A stretch of DNA of 64,000 nucleotides, taken from contig NZ_BIMC01000001.1 of NCBI RefSeq assembly GCF_004000885.1, forward strand, positions 1 through 64,000. Reading direction: 5' to 3'. Below are positions 15,417 to 25,356 of this stretch, one piece after another; the first letter of the stretch is position 1, and every line of letters starts with the position of its first letter. A program made the translations under genes and the position numbers. This stretch comes from Paenibacillus glucanolyticus NBRC 15330. Lineage in GTDB: Bacteria; Bacillota; Bacilli; Paenibacillales; Paenibacillaceae. The notes beneath the pieces were generated by a model that was not told the origin of the DNA, did not search any database, and worked only from the letters and a program-made list of their open reading frames with translations.

Positions 15417-18400
15417 ATGACACAAACGACACCGGTGCCTCAACCTAAAACCTACGGACCGCTGGGTAATCTGCCCCTGCTGGATTCAGCGGCTCCGATC
15501 CAATCGCTTGTAAAGGTCGCCTCGGAATTCGGGCCGATCTTCCAATTTCAGTATCCCGGGGGGCGCAAGGAACTGTACGTCTCCGGCCATGAGTATGTTA
15601 AGGACGCGTGTGACGAGAAGCGTTTTGATAAACGAATCTGGGCACCACTGCAGAATGTCCGCCCCTTTGCGGGGGATGGATTGTTTACGAGCGCGACGCA
15701 GGAGCCCAATTGGAAAAAAGCGCATAACATCCTGTTATCCAGCTTCAGCCAGCGTGCGATGCAGGGATATCATACGAAGATGATTGATATTGCCATGCAG
15801 CTTATCCAGAAATGGGCACGGCTCAATCCGGATGAAATAGTGGATATTCCTACCGATATGACACGCCTGACACTCGATACAATCGGCCTGTGCGGATTTA
15901 ATTATAGGTTTAACAGCTTTTATCGCGAAGACAATCATCCATTTATCGACAGCATGGTGCGTTCACTTGATGAAGGCATGAACCAGCTTCACCGGCTGGG
16001 CATTCAGGACATGTTCATGATTAAGAAGAAACGTCAGTTTCAGGAGGACATTCAGTCGATGTTCTCGCTTGTGGATGAGCTTATTCAAGAGCGCAAGGCG
16101 CATGGCGGCGAGGAGGGAGATTTGCTGGCGCACATGCTGGAGGGCGTGGATCCTGATACAGGCGAGCGGCTGGATCATGAGAATATCCGTTATCAGATGA
16201 TCACATTTCTGATCGCGGGGCACGAGACCACAAGCGGGCTGCTTTCCTTCGCGATCTATTTTCTGATGAAAAACCCGGATAAGCTGCGCAAGGCGGTAAG
16301 TGAGGTGGACCGCGTGCTGAAGGATCCAGTTCCTTCGTATAACCAGGTGCGGGAACTCAAATACGTCCGCATGGTTCTGAGCGAGTCACTTCGGTTATGG
16401 CCGACTGCGCCTGCCTTTTCGTTATCTGCAAAAGAGGATACCCGTATCGGTGGAACCTATCCCATTAAGAAAGGGGATAGTGTGACGGTGCTGATTCCCG
16501 GACTCCATAGAGACGCGCGCGTATGGGGAGACGATGTGGAGGCATTCGAACCGGAGCGCTTTGAAGATCCGAGCAAGGTGCCGCATGACGCGTACAAACC
16601 GTTTGGCAACGGACAGCGTGCTTGTATCGGCCAACAGTTTGCACTCCAGGAGGCCACCTTGGTGCTCGGGTTGGTTCTCAAATATTTTGAACTGGTCGAT
16701 ACCCAGCATTATGAGCTGAAAGTCAAGGAGACACTGACCCTGAAGCCGGATGCATTCCACATTAAAGTCCGTAACCGTAAGGGAGGGGCAGCCCTCTTGA
16801 TTCCAGGAAGTGTTGCTGTGCCCGAACAGGAACAGAGGGAATACGCCCAGTCCGACAGGATTGCGGATAACGCTCATCATACGCCGCTGCTCGCGCTGTA
16901 CGGGTCCAACTTAGGCACGGCTGAAGGCATTGCCAGAGAAGTGGCTGATGCAGCCAAGTACCATGGATTCGACAGTCAGGTAGGTGCACTGGACGACTTC
17001 GCTGGAAATCTTCCGAAGGAAGGCGCCGTTGTGATTGTAACCGCCTCTTATAACGGTCAGCCGCCTTCCAATGCCAAGGCTTTTATGGAATGGCTGGAGA
17101 ATGCGGATGAATCCGAAATACAAGGCGTTCGGTATACGGTCTTCGGCTGCGGGGACCACAACTGGGCCAGCACCTACCAACGGATTCCGCGCCAAATTGA
17201 CGAGCTGCTGGCAGCTAAAGGGGCACAGCGCTTGCTTGCGCGCGGTGAGAGTGATGCGAGCGGCGATTTTGAACGTGAAGTTGATGAATGGACGGAACAT
17301 GTATGGCCCGATCTGATGCAGGCGCTGGGACTGCCAGTCACGGCCAGCAGCAAGCCGAAGCGCAGCGCCTTGTCTGTCGAGTTCGTCCAGGGAGGGGCAG
17401 CCGTTCCACTGGCAGCAACCTATCATGCCGTCACTGGACACATCGCGCACAGCCGCAACTTGCAGCATGCCGATAGCGGACGCATCACGCAGCATATCGA
17501 AATATCGCTGCCGGAAGGAACGAACTATGCAGAAGGCGATCACATGGGCATACTCCCAGTTAATCCGGAGAGTCTGGTGAAGCGTGTACTCCGCAGATTC
17601 CACTTGGATGCCGCGGCACATCTGGTCTTGTCCGTTCAAGGAAGAAGCAGCGCCCATTTGCCGGCAGGGGTTCCCGTGCGTCTGGACGATCTGCTGCATC
17701 GCAGCATCGAGCTGCAGGAGCCGGCCACAAGGGCTCAGATTCGGGAGATGGCAGCCTGTACGGTATGCCCGCCGCATGCCAAAGAGCTGCAGAGCCTGCT
17801 TGCGGAAGACACTTATCAGACCGAGGTACGGGCTAAACGTCTCACCATGCTGGAGCTGCTGGAACGGTATGAAGCCTGTGAGTTGCCTTTTGAACGCTTT
17901 CTCGAGCTGCTGCCAGCACTCAAACCGAGATATTATTCGATTTCCAGCTCTCCGAGGGTCAGCTGGACCCAAGCGAGTATCACAGTCAGTGTCGTGCGGG
18001 AAAGCGCTTGGAGCGGTTATGGGGAATACCGGGGCATTGCCTCCAATTATTTGAGCCAGTTGGAGACGGGGGCAGAGGTGTTGATGTTTATCCGTTCGCC
18101 TGAATCGGGCTTTGAACTCCCGAACAACCCAGCCACCCCGCTCATTATGGTCGGGCCCGGCACCGGTGTGGCACCGTTCCGGGGATTCATTCAAGCCAGA
18201 CAAATCCTTCGGGCAGAAGGACAGAAGCTGGGTCCCGCGCATTTGTACTTCGGCTGCCGGAATCCGGAGCACGACTACCTCTACCGAGAGGAGTTTGAAC
18301 AGGCAGCCAGAGAAAACCTGGTAGCTCTTCATACTGCCTTCTCGAGAGTGGAGGGTACGGAGAAATGCTATGTCCAGCATTTGTTGAGACAGGATGGGGA

Positions 18401-18596
18401 AATGCTGCTGTCACTGCTGGAGGATGGAGCGAGAATGTACATCTGCGGTGACGGCTCCCGGATGGCGCCTGAAGTTGAACAAACGCTGATTGCATCCTAT
18501 CAGGATAAATACGGCGTGGACGCGGATGAAGCTGCCTCCTGGTTATCCAGGCTGGAAGCGGAGGGCCAATATGTAAAGGATGTTTGGGCAGGTTGA
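15417..18596 (+). CDS. self-sufficient cytochrome P450 / NADPH-P450 reductase fusion (CYP102A type)
   Basis: A 1059-residue cytosolic fatty-acid hydroxylase very like P450 BM3. The heme domain (about 1-465) has AGDGLFTS with Phe90 (BM3 Phe87), the oxygen-activating AGHETTSG (Thr271), ExxR (ESLR) and [14 protein letters not shown] with the heme ligand Cys403. A flavodoxin-like FMN domain follows ([18 protein letters not shown]), then a ferredoxin-reductase-like FAD/NADPH domain ([34 protein letters not shown]). Electrons pass from NADPH through FAD and FMN to heme. ATG 15417 follows GGAGGG; the 24 codons upstream are unlike the family. No adjacent TetR repressor of the Bm3R1 kind is present. 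Confidence 0.96.
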   Translation: MTQTTPVPQPKTYGPLGNLPLLDSAAPIQSLVKVASEFGPIFQFQYPGGRKELYVSGHEYVKDACDEKRFDKRIWAPLQNVRPFAGDGLFTSATQEPNWKKAHNILLSSFSQRAMQGYHTKMIDIAMQLIQKWARLNPDEIVDIPTDMTRLTLDTIGLCGFNYRFNSFYREDNHPFIDSMVRSLDEGMNQLHRLGIQDMFMIKKKRQFQEDIQSMFSLVDELIQERKAHGGEEGDLLAHMLEGVDPDTGERLDHENIRYQMITFLIAGHETTSGLLSFAIYFLMKNPDKLRKAVSEVDRVLKDPVPSYNQVRELKYVRMVLSESLRLWPTAPAFSLSAKEDTRIGGTYPIKKGDSVTVLIPGLHRDARVWGDDVEAFEPERFEDPSKVPHDAYKPFGNGQRACIGQQFALQEATLVLGLVLKYFELVDTQHYELKVKETLTLKPDAFHIKVRNRKGGAALLIPGSVAVPEQEQREYAQSDRIADNAHHTPLLALYGSNLGTAEGIAREVADAAKYHGFDSQVGALDDFAGNLPKEGAVVIVTASYNGQPPSNAKAFMEWLENADESEIQGVRYTVFGCGDHNWASTYQRIPRQIDELLAAKGAQRLLARGESDASGDFEREVDEWTEHVWPDLMQALGLPVTASSKPKRSALSVEFVQGGAAVPLAATYHAVTGHIAHSRNLQHADSGRITQHIEISLPEGTNYAEGDHMGILPVNPESLVKRVLRRFHLDAAAHLVLSVQGRSSAHLPAGVPVRLDDLLHRSIELQEPATRAQIREMAACTVCPPHAKELQSLLAEDTYQTEVRAKRLTMLELLERYEACELPFERFLELLPALKPRYYSISSSPRVSWTQASITVSVVRESAWSGYGEYRGIASNYLSQLETGAEVLMFIRSPESGFELPNNPATPLIMVGPGTGVAPFRGFIQARQILRAEGQKLGPAHLYFGCRNPEHDYLYREEFEQAARENLVALHTAFSRVEGTEKCYVQHLLRQDGEMLLSLLEDGARMYICGDGSRMAPEVEQTLIASYQDKYGVDADEAASWLSRLEAEGQYVKDVWAG

Positions 18597-18682
18597 TCTC
18601 CGCTGCGAAGGGCAATGGCTCTTGACTACGAGACGAGGCAGCCGAATGCGGTTAGTCAAGGACAACAACGAACAGGTATATG

Positions 18683-18708
18683 AAGCCGCGATATTCGCGG
18701 CTTTTTTT
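18683..18708 (+). terminator. terminator of the P450-reductase gene
   Basis: A perfect stem AAGCCGCG / CGCGGCTT with loop ATATT is followed by a run of seven T. Confidence 0.92.
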
Positions 18709-18869
18709 GCTAAACTGAAAAGGAGGAAAAAAGTTCGGAAGAATAAGGGATGCTGCAATTTCTCGGTTATTTTTGTGATAAGATTAATTCTCGACAGGGA
18801 CCCGTGCTTTGCGGTTAGTGCCAGTTCATCTTGTCGATATCGAAACGATTCAGAAGGAGAGTGTAACTT

Positions 18870-19247
18870 GTGAGCGAAACCTGTGTACCGACGGGCGTGG
18901 GTGTAAAAGAGACCGGCTTTGGATATACGTTGTCCTTAATCGGCGGTAAGTACAAAATGATCATTATGTACTGGCTGTCTGAAAATAAAGTGATGCGTCA
19001 TAATGAGCTGAAACGAAAAATCGGCACCATATCATATAAAACGCTAAGTGTCATGCTAAAAGAGCTGGAGGCGGATCATTTAATCGTTCGCACGGAATAT
19101 CCCCAGGTCCCGCCCAAAGTGGAATACACATTATCAGAACGCGGACTTACGCTCATTCCGCTGTTAAACATGATGTGTGAGTGGGGAGAGAAAAACAGCA
19201 GCCTGCCACTGGATGCTGCGCAGCGGCAGGCTGCAAATTTGTGTTGA
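18870..19247 (+). CDS. HxlR-family transcriptional regulator
   Basis: A 125-residue winged-helix protein matching HxlR/YodB regulators: TLSLIGGKYKMIIMYWLSE, then NELKRKIGTISYKTLSVMLKELE and the wing VEYTLSERG. An N-terminal Cys5 corresponds to the redox-sensing cysteine near residue 6 in YodB-type quinone sensors. GTG 18870 follows AGAAGGAGAG by 8 nt. It converges on a flavodoxin-fold NAD(P)H oxidoreductase 26 nt away, the kind of gene such regulators control; an inverted repeat in that gene's promoter supports this. Confidence 0.9.
   Translation: MSETCVPTGVGVKETGFGYTLSLIGGKYKMIIMYWLSENKVMRHNELKRKIGTISYKTLSVMLKELEADHLIVRTEYPQVPPKVEYTLSERGLTLIPLLNMMCEWGEKNSSLPLDAAQRQAANLC
19198..19234 (+). 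terminator. hairpin at the 3' end of the HxlR gene, possible terminator
   Basis: A perfect 10-bp inverted repeat GCAGCCTGCC / GGCAGGCTGC lies within the last codons of the HxlR gene. It is followed only by AAATTTGTG, so termination would be weak. It may instead block read-through between the convergent genes. Confidence 0.4.
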
Positions 19248-19272
19248 ACATACGGCTGGATGAGAGCGATCT

Positions 19273-19821
19273 TTACAGGCTGTCAATAAAATTTAAGTAC
19301 TCTCGCACATTTGTCTCCAGATCGCTTGAAGCCGACTCATCATTTACACCAGGCTCCGTTTCTTTACCATAATACGCAAAGAACGAGCGATAATTCGCAC
19401 GGCAGTATAGGAAGGTTGTTTCGAATGGTGTCAGTAACTGTTCGAGTGTATAGCGATATTTTCCCTCTTCACGGTAATCCTCTTCTTTGATCCCGGCTGT
19501 TACAGCCAAAGCCGTTTTGCGATCCTTTAATTTATCTCCTCCACCTGAACCATAAGCCCAGCCGTAAGCAAAAACATCGTCAAGCCATTTCTTAAGAAGT
19601 GGCGGACAATTGAACCAATAGACAGGGAACTGCAGGACGAGGCTGCCATGCGTTTCAATTAATTGCTGCTCTTTCTCTGCATCAATGTTTCCGTCAGGGT
19701 ACGCCTTATGCAGTTCGTGTACCGTATATTTGTCCGGATATTTTTGGAGTTCCTCCACCCACCGCTGATTAATGATGGATGTTTCTATGCTTGGGTGTGT
19801 GACGATTACAAGTGTTTTCAA
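19273..19821 (-). CDS. NAD(P)H-dependent oxidoreductase, flavodoxin-like (MdaB/KefF/YwrO type)
   Basis: A 182-residue flavodoxin-fold quinone reductase-like protein. It has KTLVIVTHPSIETSIINQRW (FMN phosphate-loop region), LVLQFPVYWFNCPPLLKKWLDDVFAYGWAYG (the hallmark PxxW stretch) and LTPFETTFLYC near the C-terminus. It probably carries out two-electron reduction of quinones or other electrophiles. Convergence with an HxlR gene and an inverted repeat in its promoter suggest control by that regulator. Confidence 0.9.
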   Translation of the reverse strand: MKTLVIVTHPSIETSIINQRWVEELQKYPDKYTVHELHKAYPDGNIDAEKEQQLIETHGSLVLQFPVYWFNCPPLLKKWLDDVFAYGWAYGSGGGDKLKDRKTALAVTAGIKEEDYREEGKYRYTLEQLLTPFETTFLYCRANYRSFFAYYGKETEPGVNDESASSDLETNVREYLNFIDSL

Positions 19822-19879
19822 TGATTTGTCCTCCTTCAGGATGATTACTTCCTGAGTATAATGGGTGGACTTCGAATAC

Positions 19880-19910
19880 GTAAGTATGCACTTTTACTAC
19901 AGGTACTTAC
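19880..19910 (-). promoter_or_regulatory. candidate HxlR operator in the quinone reductase promoter
   Basis: GTAAGTA (19880-19886) and TACTTAC (19904-19910) form a perfect 7-bp inverted repeat with a 17-nt spacer, 59 nt upstream of the reductase start. TACTTAC-like half sites resemble operators of HxlR/YodB-type repressors. Confidence 0.45.
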
Positions 19911-20032
19911 CAAAAGGTGAGTGTTACTCTAAACTCTAGTATTTATCAATGATCCACGCTTTTAGGTTTTAAATTTATTTATAGTATAATGGTGATTACT
20001 CTACAGGATGGATAAAGGAAAAGAGGGACTAG

Positions 20033-20707
20033 ATGCCTACGATACTGGTTGCTGACGATGATCCGAACATTCGCGAGCTCGTCTGTTTATTTCTGAGAAA
20101 CGACGGCTTCACAACGGTTGAAGCACGGGACGGCAAGGAAGCACTGGCCGTTTACGGTTCAACACCCGTCGATTTGGTCGTGCTCGATATTATGATGCCA
20201 ATTATGGATGGCTGGACGCTGTGCAAGGAGCTGCGAAGAGCCAATCTGGATCTTCCGCTGCTTATGCTGACTGCAAGAGGTGAGACATGGGAGAAAGTGA
20301 AAGGATTCGAACTGGGAACGGATGATTATTTAACGAAACCGTTTGATCCGTTGGAGCTCACGGTTCGTGTCAGAGCATTACTGAAGCGATACAAGATTGG
20401 ATCCACCCAGACGGTCCACTTTGGCAACATCATCCTGGATCGGCAGACATACAAGGTGACGAGAGGGACAGAGTCGCTCACGCTGCCGCTGAAGGAATTC
20501 GAGCTGCTCTATAAGCTCGCTGGAACACCCGGACAAGTCTATACGCGCGAGCAGCTGATTGATCAAATCTGGGGAATTGATTATGCCGGAGATGATCGAA
20601 CGGTAGACGTACATATTAAACGCCTGCGTGAACGGTTCGCGGAAACGCCCGATTTTCGGATCGAGACGGTGCGCGGTTTGGGGTACCGGCTTGAGGTTTA
20701 CGAATGA
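20033..20707 (+). CDS. OmpR/PhoB-family response regulator
   Basis: A 224-residue regulator with an N-terminal receiver domain (acidic pocket DDD at 8-10, phospho-acceptor Asp52 in VVLDIMMP, Thr and Lys in MLTARG and LTKPFDP) and a C-terminal winged-helix DNA-binding domain ending in RIETVRGLGYRLE. Its last 4 nt overlap the start of a histidine kinase gene, its cognate sensor. A TATAAT at 19984-19989 precedes it. Confidence 0.96.
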   Translation: MPTILVADDDPNIRELVCLFLRNDGFTTVEARDGKEALAVYGSTPVDLVVLDIMMPIMDGWTLCKELRRANLDLPLLMLTARGETWEKVKGFELGTDDYLTKPFDPLELTVRVRALLKRYKIGSTQTVHFGNIILDRQTYKVTRGTESLTLPLKEFELLYKLAGTPGQVYTREQLIDQIWGIDYAGDDRTVDVHIKRLRERFAETPDFRIETVRGLGYRLEVYE

Positions 20708-22077
20708 TCAAAACGTTATATATTCGTGTGGTCCTGACATTTTTGGTCTCTGTCATCGCCGGCACGGTCATTTCTTTTTTTATGTCTACTTTAATATTCG
20801 AGGATAAACTGAACGAAAATGCTCGGATCAATTTGCGTAACTTCGCCCAAGACATCGTGCAGATTTACAAGATCCTTCCATTACATGAAGCGGATTCATT
20901 CGTAAGCGGAATGAAGCAGCTCGATTCCTATCATATTCGAATTTACGAAGCATCGGGACAGTTCCAGTCCTATGGTAAGTATCATGAAGATCAGCCTGCC
21001 GCTGTGTCGACGGAGCAGCTGCAGAAGGTATTGGGAGGAGGCGTTGTTCAGGACACTCCGAATGGTATTGCTACGGTCCTCTTAGGGCTGCCCTTGAAAA
21101 CGGAAATGGGAACGAAAGCGATGTTTCTGGAAACGCTCGCCCCACCATCCTCCTCTTTTGTTGTCAAGTGGGCATTGATCTTTGCATCTTGTTCGTTGAT
21201 TGTAGGGAGCATCTTGATTTTGATTGCTTCTATATTCCTAGTTAGACCCATCAAAAAACTGACAAAAGCGACCAAGCGAATCGCCGCTGGAGATTTTAAC
21301 GTCAAGCTTAATATCAAGCAAACAGGGGAGCTCGGGACGCTGGCCCGCAGCTTCGAGGACATGATGCGTGATCTGCAGCAGTTGGAGCAGATGCGCAGGG
21401 AATTTGTGACAAACGTGTCGCACGAGGTTCAATCTCCGCTCACCTCGATATCGGGGTATGCTCAAGCGCTGAAGCAAGTCAATCTCGCCGATCACGAACG
21501 AAGTCGTTATCTTGATATTATCATCGCTGAGACAAAGCGGATATCCAAAATGAGTGATAGCTTGCTCAAGCTGAGTGTGCTTGAATCGCAGTCACAGCAG
21601 CCCCGGCTGGTCACACTCAGTCTGGATGAACAGATCAGAAGGGTCATTGTGGCCCTCCAGCCGCAGTGGTCTGCCCGCAATATTCATTTTGAGCTTGAGC
21701 TGCAGAATGTGAAAGTAACGGCTGATCATGACCAATTGAATCAGGTGTGGACAAATATCCTAAGCAATGGCATCAAATTTTCCAAGGATGGCGGCGGCGT
21801 GATTCACGTCAGCATCAAGCTGGATGTCAAAAATGTAATCGTCCGAATCTCCGATACAGGCATTGGGATTCCTCTCGAAGACCAGAAGCGCATATTTGAG
21901 CGTTTTTTCAAGGCGGATCGTTCTCACAGCCGCAAGTATGATGGCAGTGGTATGGGACTTGCTATCGTTAAACAGATTGTATCGCTTCATCAAGGTGATA
22001 TCGTTGTGGAAAGCGAAGTTGGTCAGGGAACGACCTTCATCGTTTCATTGCCAATCACTCCACCCACCGATATTTAG
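20704..22077 (+). CDS. HAMP-domain sensor histidine kinase
   Basis: A 457-residue membrane kinase. It has membrane helices at about 8-29 and 155-180 enclosing a 125-residue extracytoplasmic sensor domain, a HAMP linker (RPIKKLTKATKRIAAGDF), the phospho-acceptor His240 in the slightly unusual box SHEVQSPLTSI, and ATP-binding N, G1, F and G2 boxes (NILSNGIKFS, DTGIGIP, ERFFKAD, GSGMGLAIVK). It overlaps the response regulator by 4 nt. The signal is unknown; the genes downstream are membrane-anchored hydrolases. Confidence 0.96.
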   Translation: MIKTLYIRVVLTFLVSVIAGTVISFFMSTLIFEDKLNENARINLRNFAQDIVQIYKILPLHEADSFVSGMKQLDSYHIRIYEASGQFQSYGKYHEDQPAAVSTEQLQKVLGGGVVQDTPNGIATVLLGLPLKTEMGTKAMFLETLAPPSSSFVVKWALIFASCSLIVGSILILIASIFLVRPIKKLTKATKRIAAGDFNVKLNIKQTGELGTLARSFEDMMRDLQQLEQMRREFVTNVSHEVQSPLTSISGYAQALKQVNLADHERSRYLDIIIAETKRISKMSDSLLKLSVLESQSQQPRLVTLSLDEQIRRVIVALQPQWSARNIHFELELQNVKVTADHDQLNQVWTNILSNGIKFSKDGGGVIHVSIKLDVKNVIVRISDTGIGIPLEDQKRIFERFFKADRSHSRKYDGSGMGLAIVKQIVSLHQGDIVVESEVGQGTTFIVSLPITPPTDI

Positions 22078-22143
22078 ACATACAGGAGAGATGAATGTAC
22101 AGAACAGAATATACACTGGATTATGGTTTAAACCGAATTTTCA

Positions 22144-22193
22144 GGCCACGTTTCACATACAAGCTTCCTTGTATGTGAAACGTGGCCTTTTTG
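22144..22193 (+). terminator. terminator of the two-component operon with a perfect 20-bp stem
   Basis: The arms 22144-22163 and 22168-22187 are perfectly complementary over 20 bp, starting GGCCACG and ending CGTGGCC, with a 4-nt loop CTTC and a TTTTT tail. Confidence 0.92.
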
Positions 22194-22386
22194 TTGTTAG
22201 TTCATACTCCGTTCATATTGTCGTCATGGTGAGGACATCTTGGTTGGTTAGGCTTGCATTAACGGCTTGTTACGGCCATTAAACAGATGAGCATAGGAGC
22301 AGACACACAATCGTTATAGCCATGGAAATCCAATGAGCCGCAGCAGCAATGAATGATTCACGACAAACAGTTCAAGACAGGAGAAG
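22194..22386. other. intergenic region with no recognised feature
   Basis: The stretch between the terminator and the hydrolase gene has only short open frames and no clear promoter boxes. AGGAG just before 22387 is the ribosome binding site of the next gene. Confidence 0.4.
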
Positions 22387-23373
22387 ATGAGAGTGACGCA
22401 ACCAGAGGAAAAGAAAGCGAAGAATGGATCGAGGGCCAAGAAAGTACGTAACATTATACTTAAAATATTAGGAGCAATCGTAATCGCCATTGTTCTGTTT
22501 CTAGGTATTGTTTATATCACGAATGTGATCAGTAGCAACTCAGAGGCGAAGAAGATAGAGCCATACGGCCAGCACGTGTCTGTAGACGGGAAAAATATGA
22601 ATGTGTACATTCAAGGAGAAGGCAAGGAAACAATCGTGCTTCTTCCCGGTTATGGAACAGCAGCACCAGCGCTAGATTTTAAGCTGCTTATTGATGAATT
22701 ATCTCCATTTTACAAAGTTGTTGCAGTTGAGCCTTTCGGCTATGGATTGAGTGATGGAACTGAAAAAGAACGAACCGCAGAAAATATCGTAAGTGAAGTT
22801 CATGAAGCTCTACAGCAGCTTAATATTAACAAATATATGCTTATGGGCCACTCCATTGCAGGCATTTACGGCATTGATTATGTGAACAAATATCCGGATG
22901 AGGTAACTGCATTCGTCGGAATTGACAGCAGTGTTCCAACACAACCGGGTATTGATGCCAAATTACCTACAAAAATGTTCGGATTTATTAAAAAATCAGG
23001 TCTCCAAAGATTAGTGGTTAAATTTGGTGGTGACCCTTATGCTGGACTCCCATTTGATGATCACACCGTCGAGCAGATGAAAATGCTGTCAAATAAAAAC
23101 TCAAACAGTTCCACGATGTTGAATGAGATGGATCATATTTCTTCTAATTTTAAAGGGGCTCAAGGTTTAACCTTCCCCAAAGATCTTCCTCTTCTTCTCT
23201 TTGTACAAGGGAATAATGAAGACGTACAAGGATGGATACCTCTGCATGAAGGGCAGATCAAAGACTCGGTACATGGAAAAGTAATCATCATGGATGGATC
23301 CCATTATTTGCACCATACCAAATTCAAGGAAATCGCTGAAAACGTGAAAACTTTTATGAAAGAAGCAAAATAA
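22387..23373 (+). CDS. membrane-anchored alpha/beta hydrolase
   Basis: A 328-residue protein with a basic N-terminus, one membrane helix (about 20-42, IILKILGAIVIAIVLFLGIV) and an extracytoplasmic alpha/beta-hydrolase domain. The oxyanion region is VLLPGYGTAAPA, the nucleophile elbow MGHSIAG (Ser), and the catalytic His lies in DGSHYLHH. The substrate is unknown. The start ATG 22387 follows AGGAG. It is followed by a second membrane hydrolase of a different subfamily. Confidence 0.88.
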   Translation: MRVTQPEEKKAKNGSRAKKVRNIILKILGAIVIAIVLFLGIVYITNVISSNSEAKKIEPYGQHVSVDGKNMNVYIQGEGKETIVLLPGYGTAAPALDFKLLIDELSPFYKVVAVEPFGYGLSDGTEKERTAENIVSEVHEALQQLNINKYMLMGHSIAGIYGIDYVNKYPDEVTAFVGIDSSVPTQPGIDAKLPTKMFGFIKKSGLQRLVVKFGGDPYAGLPFDDHTVEQMKMLSNKNSNSSTMLNEMDHISSNFKGAQGLTFPKDLPLLLFVQGNNEDVQGWIPLHEGQIKDSVHGKVIIMDGSHYLHHTKFKEIAENVKTFMKEAK

Positions 23374-23425
23374 GTGTACGGGGTAAGCTTCATCCGCGAT
23401 TTTGCAGATGTCAATTAGTGATATG

Positions 23426-23450
23426 AAAAACGTCCTTTGGGACGGTTTTC
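23426..23450 (+). terminator. short terminator-like hairpin
   Basis: AAAACGTCC and GGGACGGTTTT form a short stem with a 2-3 nt loop, followed by TTTTCC, between the two hydrolase genes. Confidence 0.45.
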
Positions 23451-23500
23451 CACAGTTTGTCCAATTCGGCTGATATCCGTAATGAAAGAGAGGGTTACAT

Positions 23501-24973
23501 ATGAGATTATTTGAAATACTTTTAGTTCTATCCTGTTTCGCTTTACTCGTAGATCTATTGTTTATTAAAAGAAGTGCAAAGAAAACAGGATTGGGTTTGG
23601 CTATAGGAAGTAGCGTGATATTTGTAGTTCAATTGTTGGTTGAAGGATACAGATGGCAATTACTTTTGGTATATATCATGACAGCTCTATTCATACTCAT
23701 CGTTTCATTCAGGCATTCAGGTAAGATGGTGAATCTAAAAATAGGAAAGCTGTTGAAATATAGTTTATCTTCCCTAATCGTCATTCTGCTTGTTGGTTCT
23801 ACCGTCTTGTCTGCATACTTACCTGTTTTTGATTTGCCGAAGCCTGATGGCCCAGAGAAAGTGGGTACTCAAACCTTTCATTTTACGGATCAAAACAGAG
23901 ATGAAGTCTTAACTGAAGATCAAAGCGATAAGAGGGAGCTAATGGCTCAAGTTTGGTACCCTACTGAAAATAGGAATAACAACAAGCGTGGAACTCTTTT
24001 TCCAAGTGATACAGAAATGTTCAAAAAGTATATTCAGAGCTTCTCTACTTCTTTAAAGCTGCCCGCCTTTGTGCTCGACTACTGGAAGTATAATAGAACC
24101 AACTCTTATGAAAATGTAGAAATATTGCCTTCTACAAGCCCTTATCCCTTGGTACTGCTATCTCATGGCATGGGAACCAGTAGAGTTTTACAGGCATCAC
24201 AGGCCGAGAATCTGGCCAGTCATGGTTTTGTCGTAGTCACAATCGATCATACGTACAGCACCTTTGCTACCATTTTTCCGGATGGCCGTGTAACGGATTA
24301 TAAAACAAAGATGACAACCATAGATGATCGTACAAAAATCGGGAATATATGGACAGAAGACGTAGAGTTTATACTAGATGAAATCGAAAAGCTGAATTCA
24401 GGTGCAATTGAAAGTCAATTTAAAGGGAAGATCGATTTAAAAAACATAGGCGTGATGGGGCATTCTTTTGGGGGTGCAACGGCGTTTAATACAACTTATT
24501 TAGATCAAAGAGTCAAGGCCGGGGTCAATATGGACGGGTCACTAAATGAAGTGGAAAATAGAGATGATATAAACAAGCCGTTTATGTTCATCAGATCGGG
24601 AGGTTTTAAAGACTGGTTAGTCAATTTTGAAAATGATAGAAATTCGGATAATGAAGTCAATAAATTTCTCTCAGATGAGCTGCACATTATGAAAAATGTT
24701 ATCGAACATGGGGGAAATGTGATTTATGTAGAAGGAACGCAGCACTTCAATTTCACGGACCTTCAATTCTATTCGGAGTTAATTAAACTGTCGGGGATAA
24801 CAGGAGATATCAATGGTAAAAGAGGATCAAGCATTGTTAATCAATATGTACTCGATTTCTTTAATAAACAACTAAAAGGAACGGGTGGAAATCTGATTCA
24901 GGGACCGAGCGACATGTATCCAGAGGTGAAATTTATAGACCCGGAAGAACTAAAACATTTAAACTCAGAATGA
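23501..24973 (+). CDS. multi-pass membrane alpha/beta hydrolase (PAF-acetylhydrolase / dienelactone hydrolase-like)
   Basis: A 490-residue protein. The first 115 residues hold four hydrophobic segments; the rest is a hydrolase domain resembling platelet-activating-factor acetylhydrolase: [49 protein letters not shown], the nucleophile elbow [12 protein letters not shown], and a His in [10 protein letters not shown]. It probably hydrolyses short-chain esters or lipids at the outer face of the membrane. A decayed relative lies at 5032-5497. Confidence 0.88.
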   Translation: MRLFEILLVLSCFALLVDLLFIKRSAKKTGLGLAIGSSVIFVVQLLVEGYRWQLLLVYIMTALFILIVSFRHSGKMVNLKIGKLLKYSLSSLIVILLVGSTVLSAYLPVFDLPKPDGPEKVGTQTFHFTDQNRDEVLTEDQSDKRELMAQVWYPTENRNNNKRGTLFPSDTEMFKKYIQSFSTSLKLPAFVLDYWKYNRTNSYENVEILPSTSPYPLVLLSHGMGTSRVLQASQAENLASHGFVVVTIDHTYSTFATIFPDGRVTDYKTKMTTIDDRTKIGNIWTEDVEFILDEIEKLNSGAIESQFKGKIDLKNIGVMGHSFGGATAFNTTYLDQRVKAGVNMDGSLNEVENRDDINKPFMFIRSGGFKDWLVNFENDRNSDNEVNKFLSDELHIMKNVIEHGGNVIYVEGTQHFNFTDLQFYSELIKLSGITGDINGKRGSSIVNQYVLDFFNKQLKGTGGNLIQGPSDMYPEVKFIDPEELKHLNSE

Positions 24974-25143
24974 GAAATACACTTCAGGTCTATCTCAATG
25001 CCTTTGCAGTATATGACCAGACGGGTATTTGTAATTATCACACCGTGGTCAGCGGTAAGAATGAGGTCATCTTGCCAGAGAACGGACGTATTGTATTTGC
25101 AGGTGAGGCTGGCTCCCAATTTGAAATTTCATTAAACGAGTAA
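24970..25143 (+). CDS. small 57-codon protein overlapping the hydrolase stop
   Basis: An ATG at 24970 overlaps the TGA of the hydrolase gene (ATGA arrangement) and opens a frame of 57 residues ending at TAA 25141. It starts [19 protein letters not shown] and has alternating hydrophobic/polar residues suggesting beta strands ([17 protein letters not shown]). I do not recognise it. The overlap suggests translational coupling, but it could be the tail of a decayed gene. Confidence 0.45.
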   Translation: MRNTLQVYLNAFAVYDQTGICNYHTVVSGKNEVILPENGRIVFAGEAGSQFEISLNE

Positions 25144-25182
25144 GAATATGGGAAAACACAAGTGAAGATATCTTTACATTAG

Positions 25183-25208
25183 AAGTCGCGAGAAATCGCG
25201 GCTTTTTT
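25183..25208 (+). terminator. terminator of the hydrolase unit
   Basis: AAGTCGCG pairs with CGCGGCTT (one wobble) around a 6-nt loop, followed by a run of T. Confidence 0.85.
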
Positions 25209-25356
25209 CCGTTTGCCTGCGGAACTGGACTAAAGTCGGGGCTCCAATCTCATTCCCAGGCCTAATGTTAGCACTCTTTCAGGGTGATATACTGAACAGG
25301 ACTTCGGATTTGCAGCGGAAGTGGAATCGTAAAGATGGAAGGACTGGAGATACGTT

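Noticed and set aside
16911..18380. 489-codon open frame on the minus strand
   Set aside because: It lies wholly antisense to the P450-reductase gene, whose motifs are intact. The frame is a codon-bias shadow with no family features.
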